A stretch of DNA of 64,000 bases, taken from assembly GCF_038502225.1 (NCBI RefSeq), contig NC_091300.1, positions 52,091,243-52,155,242 on the forward strand. Reading direction: 5' to 3'. The position numbers and the translations under genes are program-made. Position 1 is the first letter of the stretch, and every line of letters begins with the position of its first letter. Source of the stretch: Cherax quadricarinatus. Its lineage: Eukaryota > Arthropoda > Malacostraca > Decapoda > Parastacidae. Positions 1 through 14,995 of this stretch are shown piece after piece. Under the pieces are notes generated by a model. It was not told the origin of the DNA. It made no database searches and saw only the letters and a list, made by a program, of their open reading frames with translations.

Positions 1-640
1 TTCAACATCTTTCCTTCAAATATTAGAAACTCTACCCGTACAAATAAATATTAAGATAATTTCCTTCAAACAGTTCCTGATCAGCTGGGCTGTAAGATTT
101 TACAGACGAATCTCCAGCTAGCGTTGCCGTGACGAACTCTAGCTCAAGTCCCCTCAAAGCCGTCAACATGACTCACGAAATCGTAATGACACGACTGCAA
201 ATGCTTTATGCGACTGCAAACTGATCAAACGCCAGGCCGTGGAAATAAAGTGTTGTTGAGAAAACACAGGCACACAGCCTTACTGTATCCATTTTTCCCC
301 TCCAGCAACGGATATTTTAAAACCCAATTACTTCATAAACAAATACTAACTTTTCATGCACATGATATATGATTTTTTTTTAAATTCACACATGCTGGAC
401 TATACAACACATGCCGTCCACTTTAATATAGTAAATAACGTGAAAGCTGCCTTGCAAACTATCTCCATAAAAATTTTAGTAACTGGGGTTCGACAAAAAT
501 AAACAGACGAAGAATGCATAAGAACGACACTCATTAAGAATCATAAAGGGAATAACTTGGCCATACCTTGTAACTGACGAAGATTATCTTGGCGATGCCG
601 GAGATGACATTCTATATTGTCCTCCTGGAGGAGAATGTGA
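1..640. other. No gene recognised
   Basis: AT-rich DNA with no convincing open frame, RNA gene or repeat that I recognise on either strand. Confidence 0.5.
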
Positions 641-649
641 CATCTGATC

Positions 650-880
650 GACTTGTGGTGGACGAAGAAACGGCTGGTGGAGAGTGGTGTGTCGAGGATG
701 GAAGTGGTGTGTAGGGTCTTGCCTTTCCCCACCACTAACAGGCAAGGATATTTGGCTCTCCACCACCACCACCACCAGACACAAGGGCCTGGCTCCCTCC
801 ACCACCACCAGACACAAGGGCCTGGCTCCCTCCACCACCGGCAGACACACGGAAGCCCCGTACAGTGACAGGGGCTAACC
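650..880 (+). repeat. CCA-rich minisatellite
   Basis: Runs of CCA triplets alternate with two near-identical copies of a ~33 bp unit (ACCAGACACAAGGGCCTGGC plus CCA triplets) at about 765-835. The short open frames on both strands come from the triplet repeat and are not genes. Confidence 0.75.
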
Positions 881-1680
881 CCCTCCACACACTGATGACA
901 CAACTCTTGTTTTCCTTGCACTACTAAATTCCTTCACGTACTTTTTCTAACACTCACTCTTAGTACACATCGCACTTGAATTCACTACAACACATCATCA
1001 AACACTGAGTTGAGTTTAAAGCATTCTGGAAAATAAAAGTTATAAATTAATAATGAGACCCAGCATGGATTTTTATTAGCTTTAGCCACTGAAGCTACTA
1101 GTTTATTGTGTACCCTGTATCCATCCTGTGGCCAGCAGCTCATAAGCATATGGATAGAGGAAAGGTCTAGGAACTAGGCCCCGAAAGGATTAACATATGT
1201 GCTTCTGTATTTTTATATACTGTTGACGGGACTCGAAGACCCCCGTTACTCAAACCCGCTTCATAAAAAGCTACAAAAAAGATGGGCCCAAAATCCCTAC
1301 CTCCATCTTGCCGCTACAGAGGAGTGGGGGGTCCCCAGGACAGCAGCTGTTGCAACGGAAAATGCGGGAAATTCCCTTGCTTCCCGCTCTGCAACCTCCA
1401 GCAACACTTACAAGCCCAAAACCCCATCTACCCAATTTGTTATAACAGAAAGACACCCATGAATCCCAAATCCTCCTTACCCAGCCATTTACAATATACA
1501 GAGAATAAGACACCTGAACCCATATTTCTAACCTGCTACAAAAGCTGAAGATAAATACACAAGAGGGAGGTTAATTAAGAATGGATATCACAGAAGGCAG
1601 GAGAGACAAGAAAAAAAGTGAGAAGAAGCGAGGAAATGGAAAGAAAATATGCATGTGTGTGTGTTTATATGTGTTTATAT
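881..1680. other. No gene recognised
   Basis: No coding signal. The part around 1090-1195 has the feel of a dispersed decapod repeat, but I cannot delimit it from one copy. Confidence 0.35.
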
Positions 1681-1681
1681 A

Positions 1682-2203
<522 letters not shown>

Positions 2204-2213
2204 TATATATATA

Positions 2214-2380
2214 TTTTTTTTATTTTATTTATTATCTCACTGGCCGATTCCCACCAAGGCAGGGTGGCCCGAAAAGAAAAACTTTCTCCATCATTCACTC
2301 CATCACTGTCTTGCCAGAAGGGTGCTTTACACTACAGTTTTTAAACTGCAACATTAACACCAACATTAACTACTCCTTTA
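2214..2380 (-). mobile_element. RTE-like LINE 3' end fragment
   Basis: Read on the minus strand, this contains a tail close to GGCCACCCTGCCTTGGTGGG followed by a CGGCC block, matching the 3' end of the RTE-like LINE at 5760-6556. It is non-coding 3' UTR only. Confidence 0.6.
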
Positions 2381-2383
2381 AGG

Positions 2384-2748
2384 TAGTAGGATGGTAGACA
2401 GCAACCACCCAGGGAAGTACTACCGTCCTGCCAGATGACTGTGAAACAGAAACCTGTAACTGTTTTGCATGATGGTAGGATTGCTGGTTTCTTTTTCTGT
2501 CTCATAAAAACGCTAGATAACAAGGATATCTTGCTACTCCTACTTACACTTTGGTCACACTTCACAGACACGCACATGCATATATATATACATACATCTA
2601 GGTTTTTCTCCTTTTCTAAATAGCTCTTGTTCCTCTTTATTTCTTCTATTGTCCATGGGGAAGTGGAAAAGAATCTTTCCTCCGTAAGCCATGCGTGTCG
2701 TATGAGGCGACTAAAAATGCCGGGAGCAATGGGCTGGTAACCCCTTCT
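2384..2748 (+). mobile_element. Non-autonomous interspersed repeat, copy A
   Basis: Closely similar along most of its length to 6745-7137: both start near AGGTAGTAGG, carry ACTACCGTCCTGCCA and CCATGGGGAAGTGGAA, and end near AGTAACCCC. This copy lacks the RTE-like tail seen on copy B. There is no open frame. Confidence 0.75.
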
Positions 2749-2926
2749 CCTGTATTATTATTATTATTATAATCAAGGGGGAAGCGCTAAACCCGGAGGA
2801 TTATACAGCGCCTGGGGGGGGGGATGTGGAAGGCATTCAGGCTTAATTCGGGAAACTGGAGCACAGATCCAATTCCCTAAATCAAGAGCCCCTCACCAAC
2901 ATCAAGGAACCTTCCTTGAGAAGAAG
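2749..2926 (+). repeat. Interspersed repeat of SINE type
   Basis: Starts with an (ATT)n run, then a GC-richer block containing GAAGCGCTAAACC and GGATTATACAGCGCCTG. I recall this block as a common dispersed repeat in decapods. Only one copy is present here, so the boundaries are approximate. Confidence 0.45.
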
Positions 2927-2933
2927 AAAAACT

Positions 2934-3162
<229 letters not shown>

Positions 3163-3331
3163 ACAATTTGCAGAAAGGCGAAATTATTTACAAAGATTAT
3201 TTCTCAATCCACAGCACGCTCTGCATCAAAGTACGCATGCATTACTCTTCCAGTTGCCGCTTTTCAGTACAGATATCATGGAATAAGTATTTCTTGTACA
3301 AATTATTATTTTGGGACATTAACAAAAAATC

Positions 3332-3422
3332 CGTTAGGTTAAGCTTGGCTACGTTAAGATTAAGTTAAGTTAGGCTAGCTTTGGATAGCTGAGGCTAAGT
3401 TAGGTTAGCTTAGGTTAAGCTG
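3332..3422 (+). repeat. Degenerate TTAGG/TTAAG-like repeat
   Basis: Several imperfect copies of TTAGGTTAAG and AAGTTAGGCTAG. It resembles the arthropod telomere unit TTAGG but is too degenerate to call telomeric. Confidence 0.4.
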
Positions 3423-3599
3423 CCTGAGGTCTGGTGTTGTAACATTCTCTTAGGTTCCGTAACTTGACCAGAAAATGCTCCCCCCCCCCGCTTTTGTTTA
3501 CACTGGTTCAGGTGCCAGACATGTCTCAGTATGCTGTGCCCACAAAATGTTACGAGTGAGCGTTTTTTGCTAGCAAAAACGCTCGCTCTGAATGTGTTT

Positions 3600-4200
<601 letters not shown>

Positions 4201-4265
<65 letters not shown>
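4201..4265. repeat. (TA)n between two TIR elements
   Basis: Short TA tract separating copies 2 and 3 in head-to-tail order. Confidence 0.95.
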
Positions 4266-4900
<635 letters not shown>

Positions 4901-5653
4901 ATTGGTTACCGTGGTGTATATATTAAATGGCTGTACTTGCAACCTCATAAATTGGACTGTTCTAAGGGCCGAACTCCACGAGCAATAAGGTTTGTAATAG
5001 AATAATCTTCTCCAACATAAATAAGATTATCCTTCATTTCCTTCTTTTTATATTTAGGGGGATAGAGAGCATTATGAATAAAATCGTTATACTTTTATTT
5101 TCACTACTTTTAAAAATGAATGAACCAAAAGTATATAATTTAATATCAAAGTTGTTTTACTCCTTACAATTATATGAACTTTTATAGGATTAAGACATAT
5201 CCTATTTGTTAACATAGTCAATTGTATACAGACGAGATGACGATTATAATGTTAATCGGGAAGAATCAACAATCTTCCGAAGAGACGACACTTTTAGAAT
5301 TGTCTCGTGCAAGAGACTTAGAGTATATCCAATAGCTTTTAACGTACTAAGGAATATCTTTACGAATGCGAGAACGAAAGGGAAGTGTACCCGAGGCTGA
5401 GGGTTTGAAATTACTACCTCCGCCAGTGACGGTCACGTGACATGAATAGGTGGTAAGCCGCTGACAGCAGAACCACTGCCCGGCAATTTAACTAGTGATT
5501 CAGAACACTCATAATTGTTTATTAATAACCTAATTTTCAAGGGCAACCTAACAACATACATAACAACAATAATATTTACAACAGTAATAAAGATAAATAT
5601 TCTTATATCATGATACATGTCAAACACCTTCACTTTAGCTCTTAATGAAGAAT

Positions 5654-5659
<6 letters not shown>
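4901..5659. other. No gene recognised
   Basis: AT-rich sequence with no coding or RNA signal that I can support. Confidence 0.45.

Positions 5660-5746
<87 letters not shown>
5660..5746. repeat. (TA)n microsatellite
   Basis: About 87 bp of TA repeat just upstream of the RTE-like LINE fragment. Confidence 0.95.
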
Positions 5747-5750
<4 letters not shown>

Positions 5751-5759
5751 GTTAACCAT

Positions 5760-7210
<1,451 letters not shown>

Positions 7211-7234
7211 GATATATATATACAATAAAGACGT

Positions 7235-7395
7235 CTTAATACATGTAGACAATGAAATATCAATGGAAAACGGAACAGTATATTTCGACACAACCGGGAT
7301 CCTCATCAGTGGAATCGTTGAGCTGATGAGTATCCCATTTGTGTGGAAATACTGCATCAATTTCATTTTCCATCACAGTTATAAATATGTTGCCT
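7235..7395. mobile_element. Inverted pair of Penelope-like tail fragments
   Basis: On the minus strand, the complement of 7255-7311 reads CTGATGAGGATCCCGG then GTGTCGAAATATACTG. On the plus strand, 7331-7355 reads CTGATGAGTATCCCAT then GTGTGGAAATACTG. The two arms are similar and point outward from a short centre. CTGATGA followed by GAAA suggests a hammerhead-type origin, but helix II would be weak in both. Confidence 0.45.
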
Positions 7396-7399
7396 CGAA

Positions 7400-7815
7400 A
7401 CACCCAGCCTCTGGATAACGCTAGGAACACTCAGCCATGGGTAATACTACTAACACCCAGCCCCTGGGTAGGAGTACGAACACCCAGCCCCTGGGTAACA
7501 CTAGGAACATCAAGCCTCTGGGTAACACTAGGAACACACAGCCCCTGGGTAACACTACGAACACCCAGCCTCTGGATAATACAAGGAACACCCAGCCCCT
7601 TAGTAACACTAGGAACACCCTTCCCCTGAGTAACACTAGGAACACCCAACCCCTGGGTAACACTAGGAACACCAAGCTCCTGCGTAACACTAAGAACACC
7701 CATCCCCTGGGTAACACTGGGAACACTCAGCCTCTGGGTGAGGCTAGGAACACCCAGTCCCTGGGAAACACTAGGAGCACCCAGCCCCTTAGTAACACTA
7801 GGAACACCCAGTCCC
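7400..7815 (+). repeat. 27 bp minisatellite
   Basis: About 15 tandem copies of a unit like CTGGGTAACACTAGGAACAC plus CCAGCCC. A 27 bp period keeps frames open on both strands, which explains the repetitive peptides. It is not a gene. Confidence 0.9.
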
Positions 7816-8450
7816 TGAGTCACTCATTGGAGCACCCAGCCCCTTGGGTCACACAATGGAGCTCCCAGCCTCTGGGTCACACAATGGAACACCCAGCCCC
7901 TGCGTCAAACAATGGAACACTCTGCCCTGAGTCACACAATGGAACACACAGCCCTTGAGTCACATAATGGAACACCCAGCCCCGGGGTCACACATTGGAA
8001 CACCCAGCCCCTGGGTCACACAAAGAAATACCCAGCCCCTGGGTCACACAATTGAACACCCAGCCACTAAGTCACACAATGAAATATCCAGCCCCTGGGT
8101 CACACAAAGAAATACCCAACCCCTGGGTCACACAATGGAATACCCAGCCCATGAGTCACACGATGGAACACTCAGCCCCTGGGTCACACGGTGAAACAAT
8201 CAGTCCCTGGGGTCACATAGTGGAACACCCAGCCCCTGGGTCACACGGTGAAACAATCAGTCCCGGGGGTCACATAGTGGAACACCCAGCCCCTGGGTCA
8301 CACAATGGAACACCCAGCCCCTGGGTCACACAATGGAATACCCAGCCAATGAGTTACACTAGTGAACACCCACATCTTGGGTCGCACTACTTTACTCGCA
8401 GCCCTAGTGTCACGCTAGTGAACACTTAGCCCCTGGGTCACACTCGGCAA
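7816..8450 (+). repeat. 28 bp minisatellite continuing the 27 bp array
   Basis: The unit changes to GGGTCACACAATGGAACACC plus CAGCCCCT, one base longer, and repeats more than 20 times, degenerating after about 8340. Confidence 0.88.
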
Positions 8451-8876
8451 TACCTAGTTCTGGATCACACTAGGTATTACCTAATCCATGAGTCACACTA
8501 GGAACCATCTAGTCCGTGGGTCTAAATATAGAAGTAATATCCATCAAGTTAGTAACAGCGATATGAAAGTGGCCAGAAATATCACAACATGACAGTGCTC
8601 TGGTAAATCATGTTATTCTGATATTGCTAATCTGGGATATTGCCTGCTTGTATATTATTTATACTATTAACTGGCTGGCAGCCTGTGGTCTTGTTTGTGT
8701 GTGTATGTATACTACATTATTATCCTGTGTTAGTAATGTTGGTGTATGTACCGCATACTTTGTGAGTTAGTAATGTGTATATATATTACAATATACTCAT
8801 CTCTTTCAGCTAGTTTTCTGTCTGTGTAATAGTTTTCCGGATAATTGGTTACATGAAGGTAGATAATTAGAGAAGA
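8451..8876. other. No gene recognised
   Basis: Short AT-rich stretch between two minisatellites; the first ~60 bp are decayed minisatellite units. Confidence 0.4.
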
Positions 8877-9110
8877 CTATGGAGCTGTTCCACTAGAGAA
8901 GACTATGGTAGCAGTACCACTAGAGAAGACTATGGTAACAGTTCCACTAGAGAAGACTATGGTAGCAGTTCCACTAGAGAAGACTATGGTAGCAGTTCCA
9001 CTAGAGAAGACTATGGTAGTAGTTCCACTAGAGAAGACTATGGTAGCAGTTCCACTAGAGAAGACTATGGTAGCAGTTCCACTAGAGAAGACCGTAATAG
9101 CAGTTCCATG
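8877..9110 (+). repeat. 27 bp minisatellite (second family)
   Basis: About eight near-perfect units of CCACTAGAGAAGACTATGGT plus AGCAGTT. One frame gives a repeated nonapeptide containing VPLEKT; this is a product of the period being divisible by three. Confidence 0.92.
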
Positions 9111-9545
9111 GAAGAAGACCATCGTAGCAGTTCCATGGAAGACCATGGAAGCAATTCCATGGAAGATCATGTGACTGGTTAGATAAAGAAGATCATGGTA
9201 ACGGGAATATGGTAGAGATAAATGATGCAAAGGTGTGGGAGAAGAGCATGGCTGGAGTGCCATGGAAGAGGAACGTAATAGCTAAGCAGGGCTATCAGAG
9301 AGCGCCATTATAGAAGGACCAAAATAACAGAGTTATGGAAGTAAGACCATGAGAGAGAATCAAACCAACAGTGCTACTTGACGGAGACATGGTAACAGTG
9401 CTACGGAGAGGACCATGGAAACAATGTCACTAAAGATAACTCTTGAGGCAGTGACATGGTAGATGCTGTTGGTAGCAGAGTTGTGGAAGAACATGGTAAC
9501 AAAATCATAGGAGATGACCTAGGTAACAAGAACATTTAAGAGAAC
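9111..9545 (+). repeat. Decayed flank of the 27 bp minisatellite
   Basis: Motifs such as GAAGACCATGG, GGTAACAG and CATGGAAG recur with growing divergence, so the array fades out rather than ending sharply. Confidence 0.55.
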
Positions 9546-9589
9546 CTTGGAAGAAAAAATAGACCTCACTAACACCTAGGAGTCCCTCC

Positions 9590-9690
9590 TCTGTCTCTGT
9601 CTCTGTCTCTCTCTGTCTCTGTCTGTCTGTCTCTCTCTGTCTCTGTCTCTGTCTCTCTGTCTCTGTTTCTGTCTCTGTCTCTCTCTCTAC
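9590..9690 (+). repeat. (TCTCTG)n-like microsatellite
   Basis: Imperfect TCTCTG and TCTG repeats, about 100 bp. Confidence 0.9.
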
Positions 9691-9828
9691 AACAAACACA
9701 CACACATCGTGCTGCTTCTCTCATTACAACATATACCTCATTGATTACACCATACAGTACCCCCTATCTCTGTAACACACGCGCCTTACTAATTTACACT
9801 TCTGAGTGCCTCTTCTTTCTCTCTACAG

Positions 9829-9829
<1 letters not shown>

Positions 9830-9873
<44 letters not shown>

Positions 9874-9890
9874 ACACACACACACACACA

Positions 9891-9922
<32 letters not shown>
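9830..9922 (+). repeat. (CA)n microsatellite
   Basis: CA repeats with a few G substitutions, ending exactly where the first CA-LINE fragment starts. Confidence 0.95.
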
Positions 9923-10107
9923 GTAGTCAGTAAGTGGAATAGTTTGGGAAGTGATATAGTGGAGGCAGGATCCATACATAGCTTTAAGCAGAGGTATGAT
10001 AAAACTCACGGTTCAGGGAGAGTGACCTAGTAGCGATCAGTGAAGAGGCGGGGCCAGGAGCTCTGACTCGACCCTTGCAACTTCAACTAGGTGAGTACAA
10101 CTAAGTG

Positions 10108-10112
<5 letters not shown>
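9923..10112 (+). pseudogene. CA-LINE copy A: last codons and 3' UTR
   Basis: Encodes only the C-terminal KWNSLGSD...HSFKQRYDK-type segment of the CR1/L2-like ORF2, followed by the family 3' UTR (AGCGATCAGTGAAGAGGCGG, then AACTAGGTGAGTAC twice). It starts directly out of one (CA)n and ends in another. Belongs to subfamily 1, judged by the SLGSD and HGSGRV spelling. Confidence 0.8.

Positions 10113-10184
<72 letters not shown>
10113..10184 (+). repeat. (CA)n: tail of copy A and target of copy B
   Basis: Pure CA tract joining two head-to-tail LINE copies. Confidence 0.95.
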
Positions 10185-10186
<2 letters not shown>

Positions 10187-12641
10187 AACTTGGAGCCACA
10201 TGGGAGCCAAGAAACGTGGAGGGCTAAGATGATGGAGGTGGTACTGGAAACCCTCATGTACCAACACGTAAGGGACACTACCAGAGAGAGAGGAGAGGAT
10301 GAACCAGCGAGGCTGGCTCCAGTATTCACTTTGAGTAGTGCAGATATTGAGGACATTATATATGAAATACCCCTGTGGGCCAGTGATCATGTGGTTTTAA
10401 GCTTCGACCTAATAGCGGAGTTACAAGTGGAGGGGAAAGCAGGAAGGACTGGACGAATGAAGCCAAACTAAAAGAAAGGGGACTATGCAAGCATGAAGAA
10501 CTTCCTGAACGGGGTTCAGTGGGACAGAGAACTGACAGGGAAGTCAGTGGACGAGATGGTGGAATATGTGACAACAATATGCAAGGAAGCTGAGGAGAGG
10601 TTTGTACCCAAGGGTAACAGGAATAATGAAAAAGCTAGGATGAGCCCGTGGTTCACCCAAAGGTGCAGGGAGGCCAAAACCAAGTGTGTCAGGGAATGGA
10701 AAAAGTATAGAAGGAAAAGAACTTAGGAGAATAAGGAGACCAGTCATAGAGCCAGAAATGAATATGCGCAAGTAAGGCGAGAGGCCAAAGGCAATATGAG
10801 AATGTCATAGCAACGAAAGCTAAGTCTGAACCAAAGCTGTTGTACAGCCACATCAGGAGGAAAACATCATTCAAGGACCAGGTAATCAGTCTGAGGAAGG
10901 AAAGGGGGGAGGTCACGAAAAACGACCGCGAAGTATGTGAAGAGCTCAACATGAGATTCAAAGAAGTGTTCACAGAGGAGACAGAAGGACCTCCAGAAAG
11001 ACAGAGAGGTGGGGAACACCATCAAGTGTTGGACACAATACATACAACCGAGAAAGAAGTGAAGAAGCTCTTAAGCGAGCTAGATACCTCAAAGGCGATA
11101 GGGCCGGATAGCTTCTCTCCATGGGTCCTGAGAGAGGGAGCAGAGGTGCTTTGTGTACCAATAACAACTATCTTTAACACATCTATCGAAACAGGACGGC
11201 TACCGGAAATATGGAAGACAGGAAATGAAGTCCCAATAGTCCCAGTTTTTAAAAAAGGGGACAGACACGAAACATTAAACTACAGACCAGTGTCATTGAC
11301 GTGCATAGTATGCAAGCTTATGGAGAAAATTGTCAGGAGAAGAGTGGTGGAGCACCTAGAAAGGAATGAGCTTATCAACGACAGCCAGCACGGTTTCAGG
11401 GACGGGAAATCCTGCGTCACAAACCTATTGGAGTTCTATGACAGGGTGACGGCAGTAAGACAAGAGAGAGAGGGGTGAGTAGATTGCATTTTCTTGGACT
11501 GTAAGAAGACGTCTGACACAGTTCCACACAAGAGATTAGTGCGGAAGCTGGAGGACCAGGCAGTAATAACAGGGAAGGCACTACGATGGATCAGGGAATA
11601 CCTGTCAGGAAGACAACAGCGAGTCATGGTACGTGACGAGGTGTCAGAGTGGGCGCCTTTAAAGAGCGGGGTGCCACAGGGATCAGTCCTAGGACCGGTG
11701 CTGTTTCTGGTATTTGTGAATGACATGACGGAAAGAATAGAATCCGAAGTGTCCCCTGTTTGCAGTTGATGTGAAGTTGATGAGAAGAATTCAATCGGAC
11801 GAGGACCAGGCAGAACTACAGAGGAATCTGGACAGACTGCAGGCCTGGTTCAGCAACTGCCTCCTGGAGTTCAACCCCACCAAGTGCAAAGTCATGAAGA
11901 TTGGGGAAGGGTAAAGAAGACCACAGACGGAGTACAGTCTAGGGGGGCCAGAGCCTACAAACCTCACTCAAGGAGAAGGATCTTGGTGTGTGTGTGTGTG
12001 TATAACACCGAGCACATCTCCTGAGGCGCACATCAACCAAATAACTGCTGCAGCATACGGGCGCCTGGCAAACCTAAGAACAGCATTCCCACATCTAAAT
12101 AAGAAGTCATTCAGAATCCTGTACACTGTGTACGTTAGGCTCATATTGGAGAATGCAGAGCCAGTTTGGAACCCTCACTTAGCCAAGTATATGATTAAAC
12201 TAGAGAAAGTGCAAAGGTTTGCAACAAGACTAGTCCCGCAGCTAAGGGGTATGTCCTACGAGGAGAGGGAAATCGACCTGACGACCCTGGAAGAGAGGAG
12301 AGATAGGGGGGATTTGATAAAGACATATAAAATACTGAGAGGTATAGACAAGGTGGATAGAGACAGGATGTTCCAGAGATGGGACACAGCAATAAGGGGT
12401 CACAGTTGGAAGTTGAAGACTCAGATGAACCACAGGGATGTTATGAAGTATTTCTTCAGTCACAGAGTTGTCAGAAAGTGGAATAGCCTGGGTAGTGATG
12501 TAGTGGAGGCAGGATACATACATAGCTTTAAGAAGAGGTATGATAAAGCTCACGGAGAGGGAAGAGTGACCGGCTAGCGATCAGTTGAAGAGGCGTGGCC
12601 AAGAGTTGTGAATCGACCCCCGCAACCACAACTAGGTGAGT

Positions 12642-12642
<1 letters not shown>
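10185..12642 (+). pseudogene. CA-LINE copy B: CR1/L2-like ORF2, 5' truncated
   Basis: Begins in the endonuclease domain just after the GDFN motif; ASDHVVL (about 10378-10398) is the endonuclease SDH motif. The reverse transcriptase follows: LNYRPVSLTCIVCK (11275-11316), FLDCKKTSDTVPHKRL (motif A, with the usual AFD changed to TSD), GVPQGSVLGP (11671-11700). The C-terminal region runs 11990-12577. Stops or shifts lie near 10471, 10726, 10800, 11478 and 11755, and the FADD motif C is split (cctgtttgcagttgatgtg). It therefore cannot encode an active enzyme. The 3' UTR ends in ACTAGGTGAGTACA and (CA)n. Subfamily 1. Confidence 0.88.

Positions 12643-12668
<26 letters not shown>
12643..12668 (+). 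repeat. (CA)n tail of copy B
   Basis: Short CA tract after the LINE tail. Confidence 0.9.
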
Positions 12669-12672
<4 letters not shown>

Positions 12673-12689
12673 CACGTTGGGTTTTACAA

Positions 12690-13860
12690 GGTTCTGAGGA
12701 ACTGTGTGGGTCCCTTAGCAAGTAAATACAAATTGATGATGAAGACAACATATAACAAAAGTCTGGAAAGATGAAAATGTGATCCTGATATATGAGAAGA
12801 AAAAGAGATAAGAAGCACTATAGACCCTTTCTAAGGACTAACATAATGACCACAGCACCTTGGAAAGATAAGGAGAAAGAAATACATGTTAGCAACAAAC
12901 ATGGGGTTTCGAGATGGGAAATCTCGTCTCTCAAATATTCTTGAGTTTTAAAACAAATATGAAAAAGGTATAAAACAGAATAGATTAAGTTGGGTTCATT
13001 ATATCTTCCTCGACTGAGAATTTTGGACAAAGTTGATGGGCAGATTGGACTAGCAATTAAAATACTGGAAAAAATTGTGAACACACAAAAGGCAAAGGTT
13101 AAAAATGATCAGTTCTTTGTCACCTGCTGATGAAGGCTTCGTCCCCTGCTCTTAGTGCTTCGTCCCCTGTTTTTCTAGATAAGGAAATGACTAGGCAAAG
13201 GAAACTGAATCCAACATAGTAATTGCAGATGATGAAAAATAAACGAGAAAGATTACAACTGAAGAACACAGGGAGAGTTTCTAAGATGAATTAATGAAGC
13301 TGAAAATGTGATGAGGAACATGGCTACTTGAATTCAAACATGACTAGTATAAAGTAATGAAAAGACGGGAGGAGGAAGGAACCCCAGAAAAAAGAACACA
13401 ACGTGGGAGGAGAAAAGCTGCAGACAACATACCAAGAGAAAAATCTGAGATGCACTGCAGTGAATAAATGACCAGAAGGAAATATGAAACATTACCTAAA
13501 CTGAAAACTGTTTTCATGAATCTAAGCAGGATTCATTTAGATCATTATACATTACGTATCTTAATCCAATCTTGGCGTATCCAGCACCAGCATGAAGCTA
13601 GCACATAATCAGTCATATAAAGAAATTTTTAAAGATTTGCAGTGATACTGGTATTAGAACTAAAGGGAAGGGACTGAGGAGCGACTTAAAGAAACTAGCA
13701 ACATTAGAAATTATTCGTAGCTCATTAGTATCACCGTCGGTTTACTGTCTGGGTAAGTCTCCTTAAATCTGTTGCCTTTGTAAGTCTAGCAGATGTTAGA
13801 CCTTATCCACGGATGTGAGTAGGATTCTGGAGGGGTTATTACACTTTAGAAAGGGATGAG
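12690..13860 (+). pseudogene. Old CR1-like LINE relic
   Basis: Heavily decayed. Around 12897 the plus strand still reads HGFRDGKSRLSN then ILEF, the RT segment before motif A. Around 13325 it reads WLLEFKH and VMKR, matching the WLLEFNP...KVMK segment of the intact family. Many stops and indels; boundaries are approximate. Confidence 0.55.
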
Positions 13861-13931
13861 TTGGAAATGAGTTGAAGTATGATGACAGATCGTAGCTTGT
13901 ACGTCCAACGATGTAAAAGAGAAAGAGGAGG

Positions 13932-13932
<1 letters not shown>

Positions 13933-14024
<92 letters not shown>

Positions 14025-14102
14025 AGACAGACAGGCACACAGACACAGACACACAGACACACAGACACACAGACACACAGACACACAGACAGAGACAGAC
14101 AG
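13933..14102 (+). repeat. (GA)n followed by (CAGACA)n
   Basis: About 90 bp of GA then about 75 bp of CAGACA-type repeats. The open frames across it are repeat products. Confidence 0.95.
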
Positions 14103-14103
14103 A

Positions 14104-14640
14104 GAGAATGAATTATGACATACAAAATATTCAGAGGGAGAACAAGGAGGCATTGGACACACTGGCGTCCACTAGTAGTTAAAGACGCGGAAACAACATA
14201 AGAACACTACGAAGAACGTTTTCATGTTTCTAAGGTTATAAGTGGAATACACTGTATCAACCACCAAATACTATACACAGTTTAGGAGTAGCTATGACCT
14301 TGTCTCGGAGGCCAGAAATCAATAGAGCCTGTTGATAAGAGATAAGAATTGGGGCAAGGAAGTATCAACCGAGCCTTGCAAACACTGCTAAGTAAACACA
14401 AACTCCAAGAAATAAAAGAAGTTAAGCCACAGATTATCAGCTGAAAGCTAAAAGTTTTTGAGACGCAGATTAACTGTAGTTGACTCCGTGATCATTGCAA
14501 AACCACTCGGTAAAATTACCAAAATAATAAAACTAGAAAAGGTTCATAGGGAAGAAAGTAGATTAAGGAAAGGAAAGGACTGAAGGGGAGACTGCCAGCA
14601 CGGAAATTCTGAGAGTTAATTTTCTATGGAATACATTAGA
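14104..14640 (+). pseudogene. Probable LINE relic, C-terminal part
   Basis: Weak resemblance to the C-terminal segment and 3' UTR of CA-LINE: a YKIF-type segment, then AGAAATCAATAGAGCC and a CTTGCAAACACTGCTAAGTA stretch that echoes CAACCACAACTAGGTGAGTA. Too decayed to be sure. Confidence 0.3.
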
Positions 14641-14675
14641 GGAGGAACTACTTTATTAGATCTAGAAAGGGCAAA

Positions 14676-14995
14676 ATAATAATAATAACTTTATTTCCAT
14701 AAGTACATGTACAAGGTATACAGACCTAACTGACATCAATGACATACTGCTGTATAGAAAGTCACTTGTTATGCAGAACATTTCGGGCAAATTAGGTCAA
14801 TTTTGTCCCAGGATGCGACCCACACCAGTCGACAACACTCAGGTACCCATTTTACTGATGGCTAAACATGAATAACAGGTGTAAGGTAACACGCCCATTG
14901 TTTTTCATCCTTGTCGGGAATCGAACCCGGACACCTCAGCGTGTGAAGTGAGAGCTTAGCCTTCCAGGCCACGAACCACCCTAATGAGACAAGAC
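14676..14995 (-). mobile_element. tRNA-derived SINE
   Basis: On the minus strand a tRNA-like head near 14990-14925 contains CTTCACACGC (a possible CAC anticodon, valine-like) and GGGTTCGATTCCCG, a good pol III B box. A body follows with AAATGGGTACCTGAGTGTTG and TGGTGTGGGTCGCATCCTGG, and the tail ends in GAAATAAAGTTATTATTATT. It is the tailed form of the SINE also seen at 25022; the copy at 21795 carries a different tail. Confidence 0.8.

Noticed and set aside
3332..3422. Interstitial telomere array
   Set aside because: The TTAGG-like units are too few and irregular; similar words also occur inside the TIR elements.
8905..9174. A repeat protein with VPLEKT units
   Set aside because: The 27 bp period alone explains the open frame; both strands are open and the array decays into non-coding units.
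7400..9180. CRISPR-like regular repeats
   Set aside because: The repeats are contiguous tandem units with no unique spacers, and the genome is animal.
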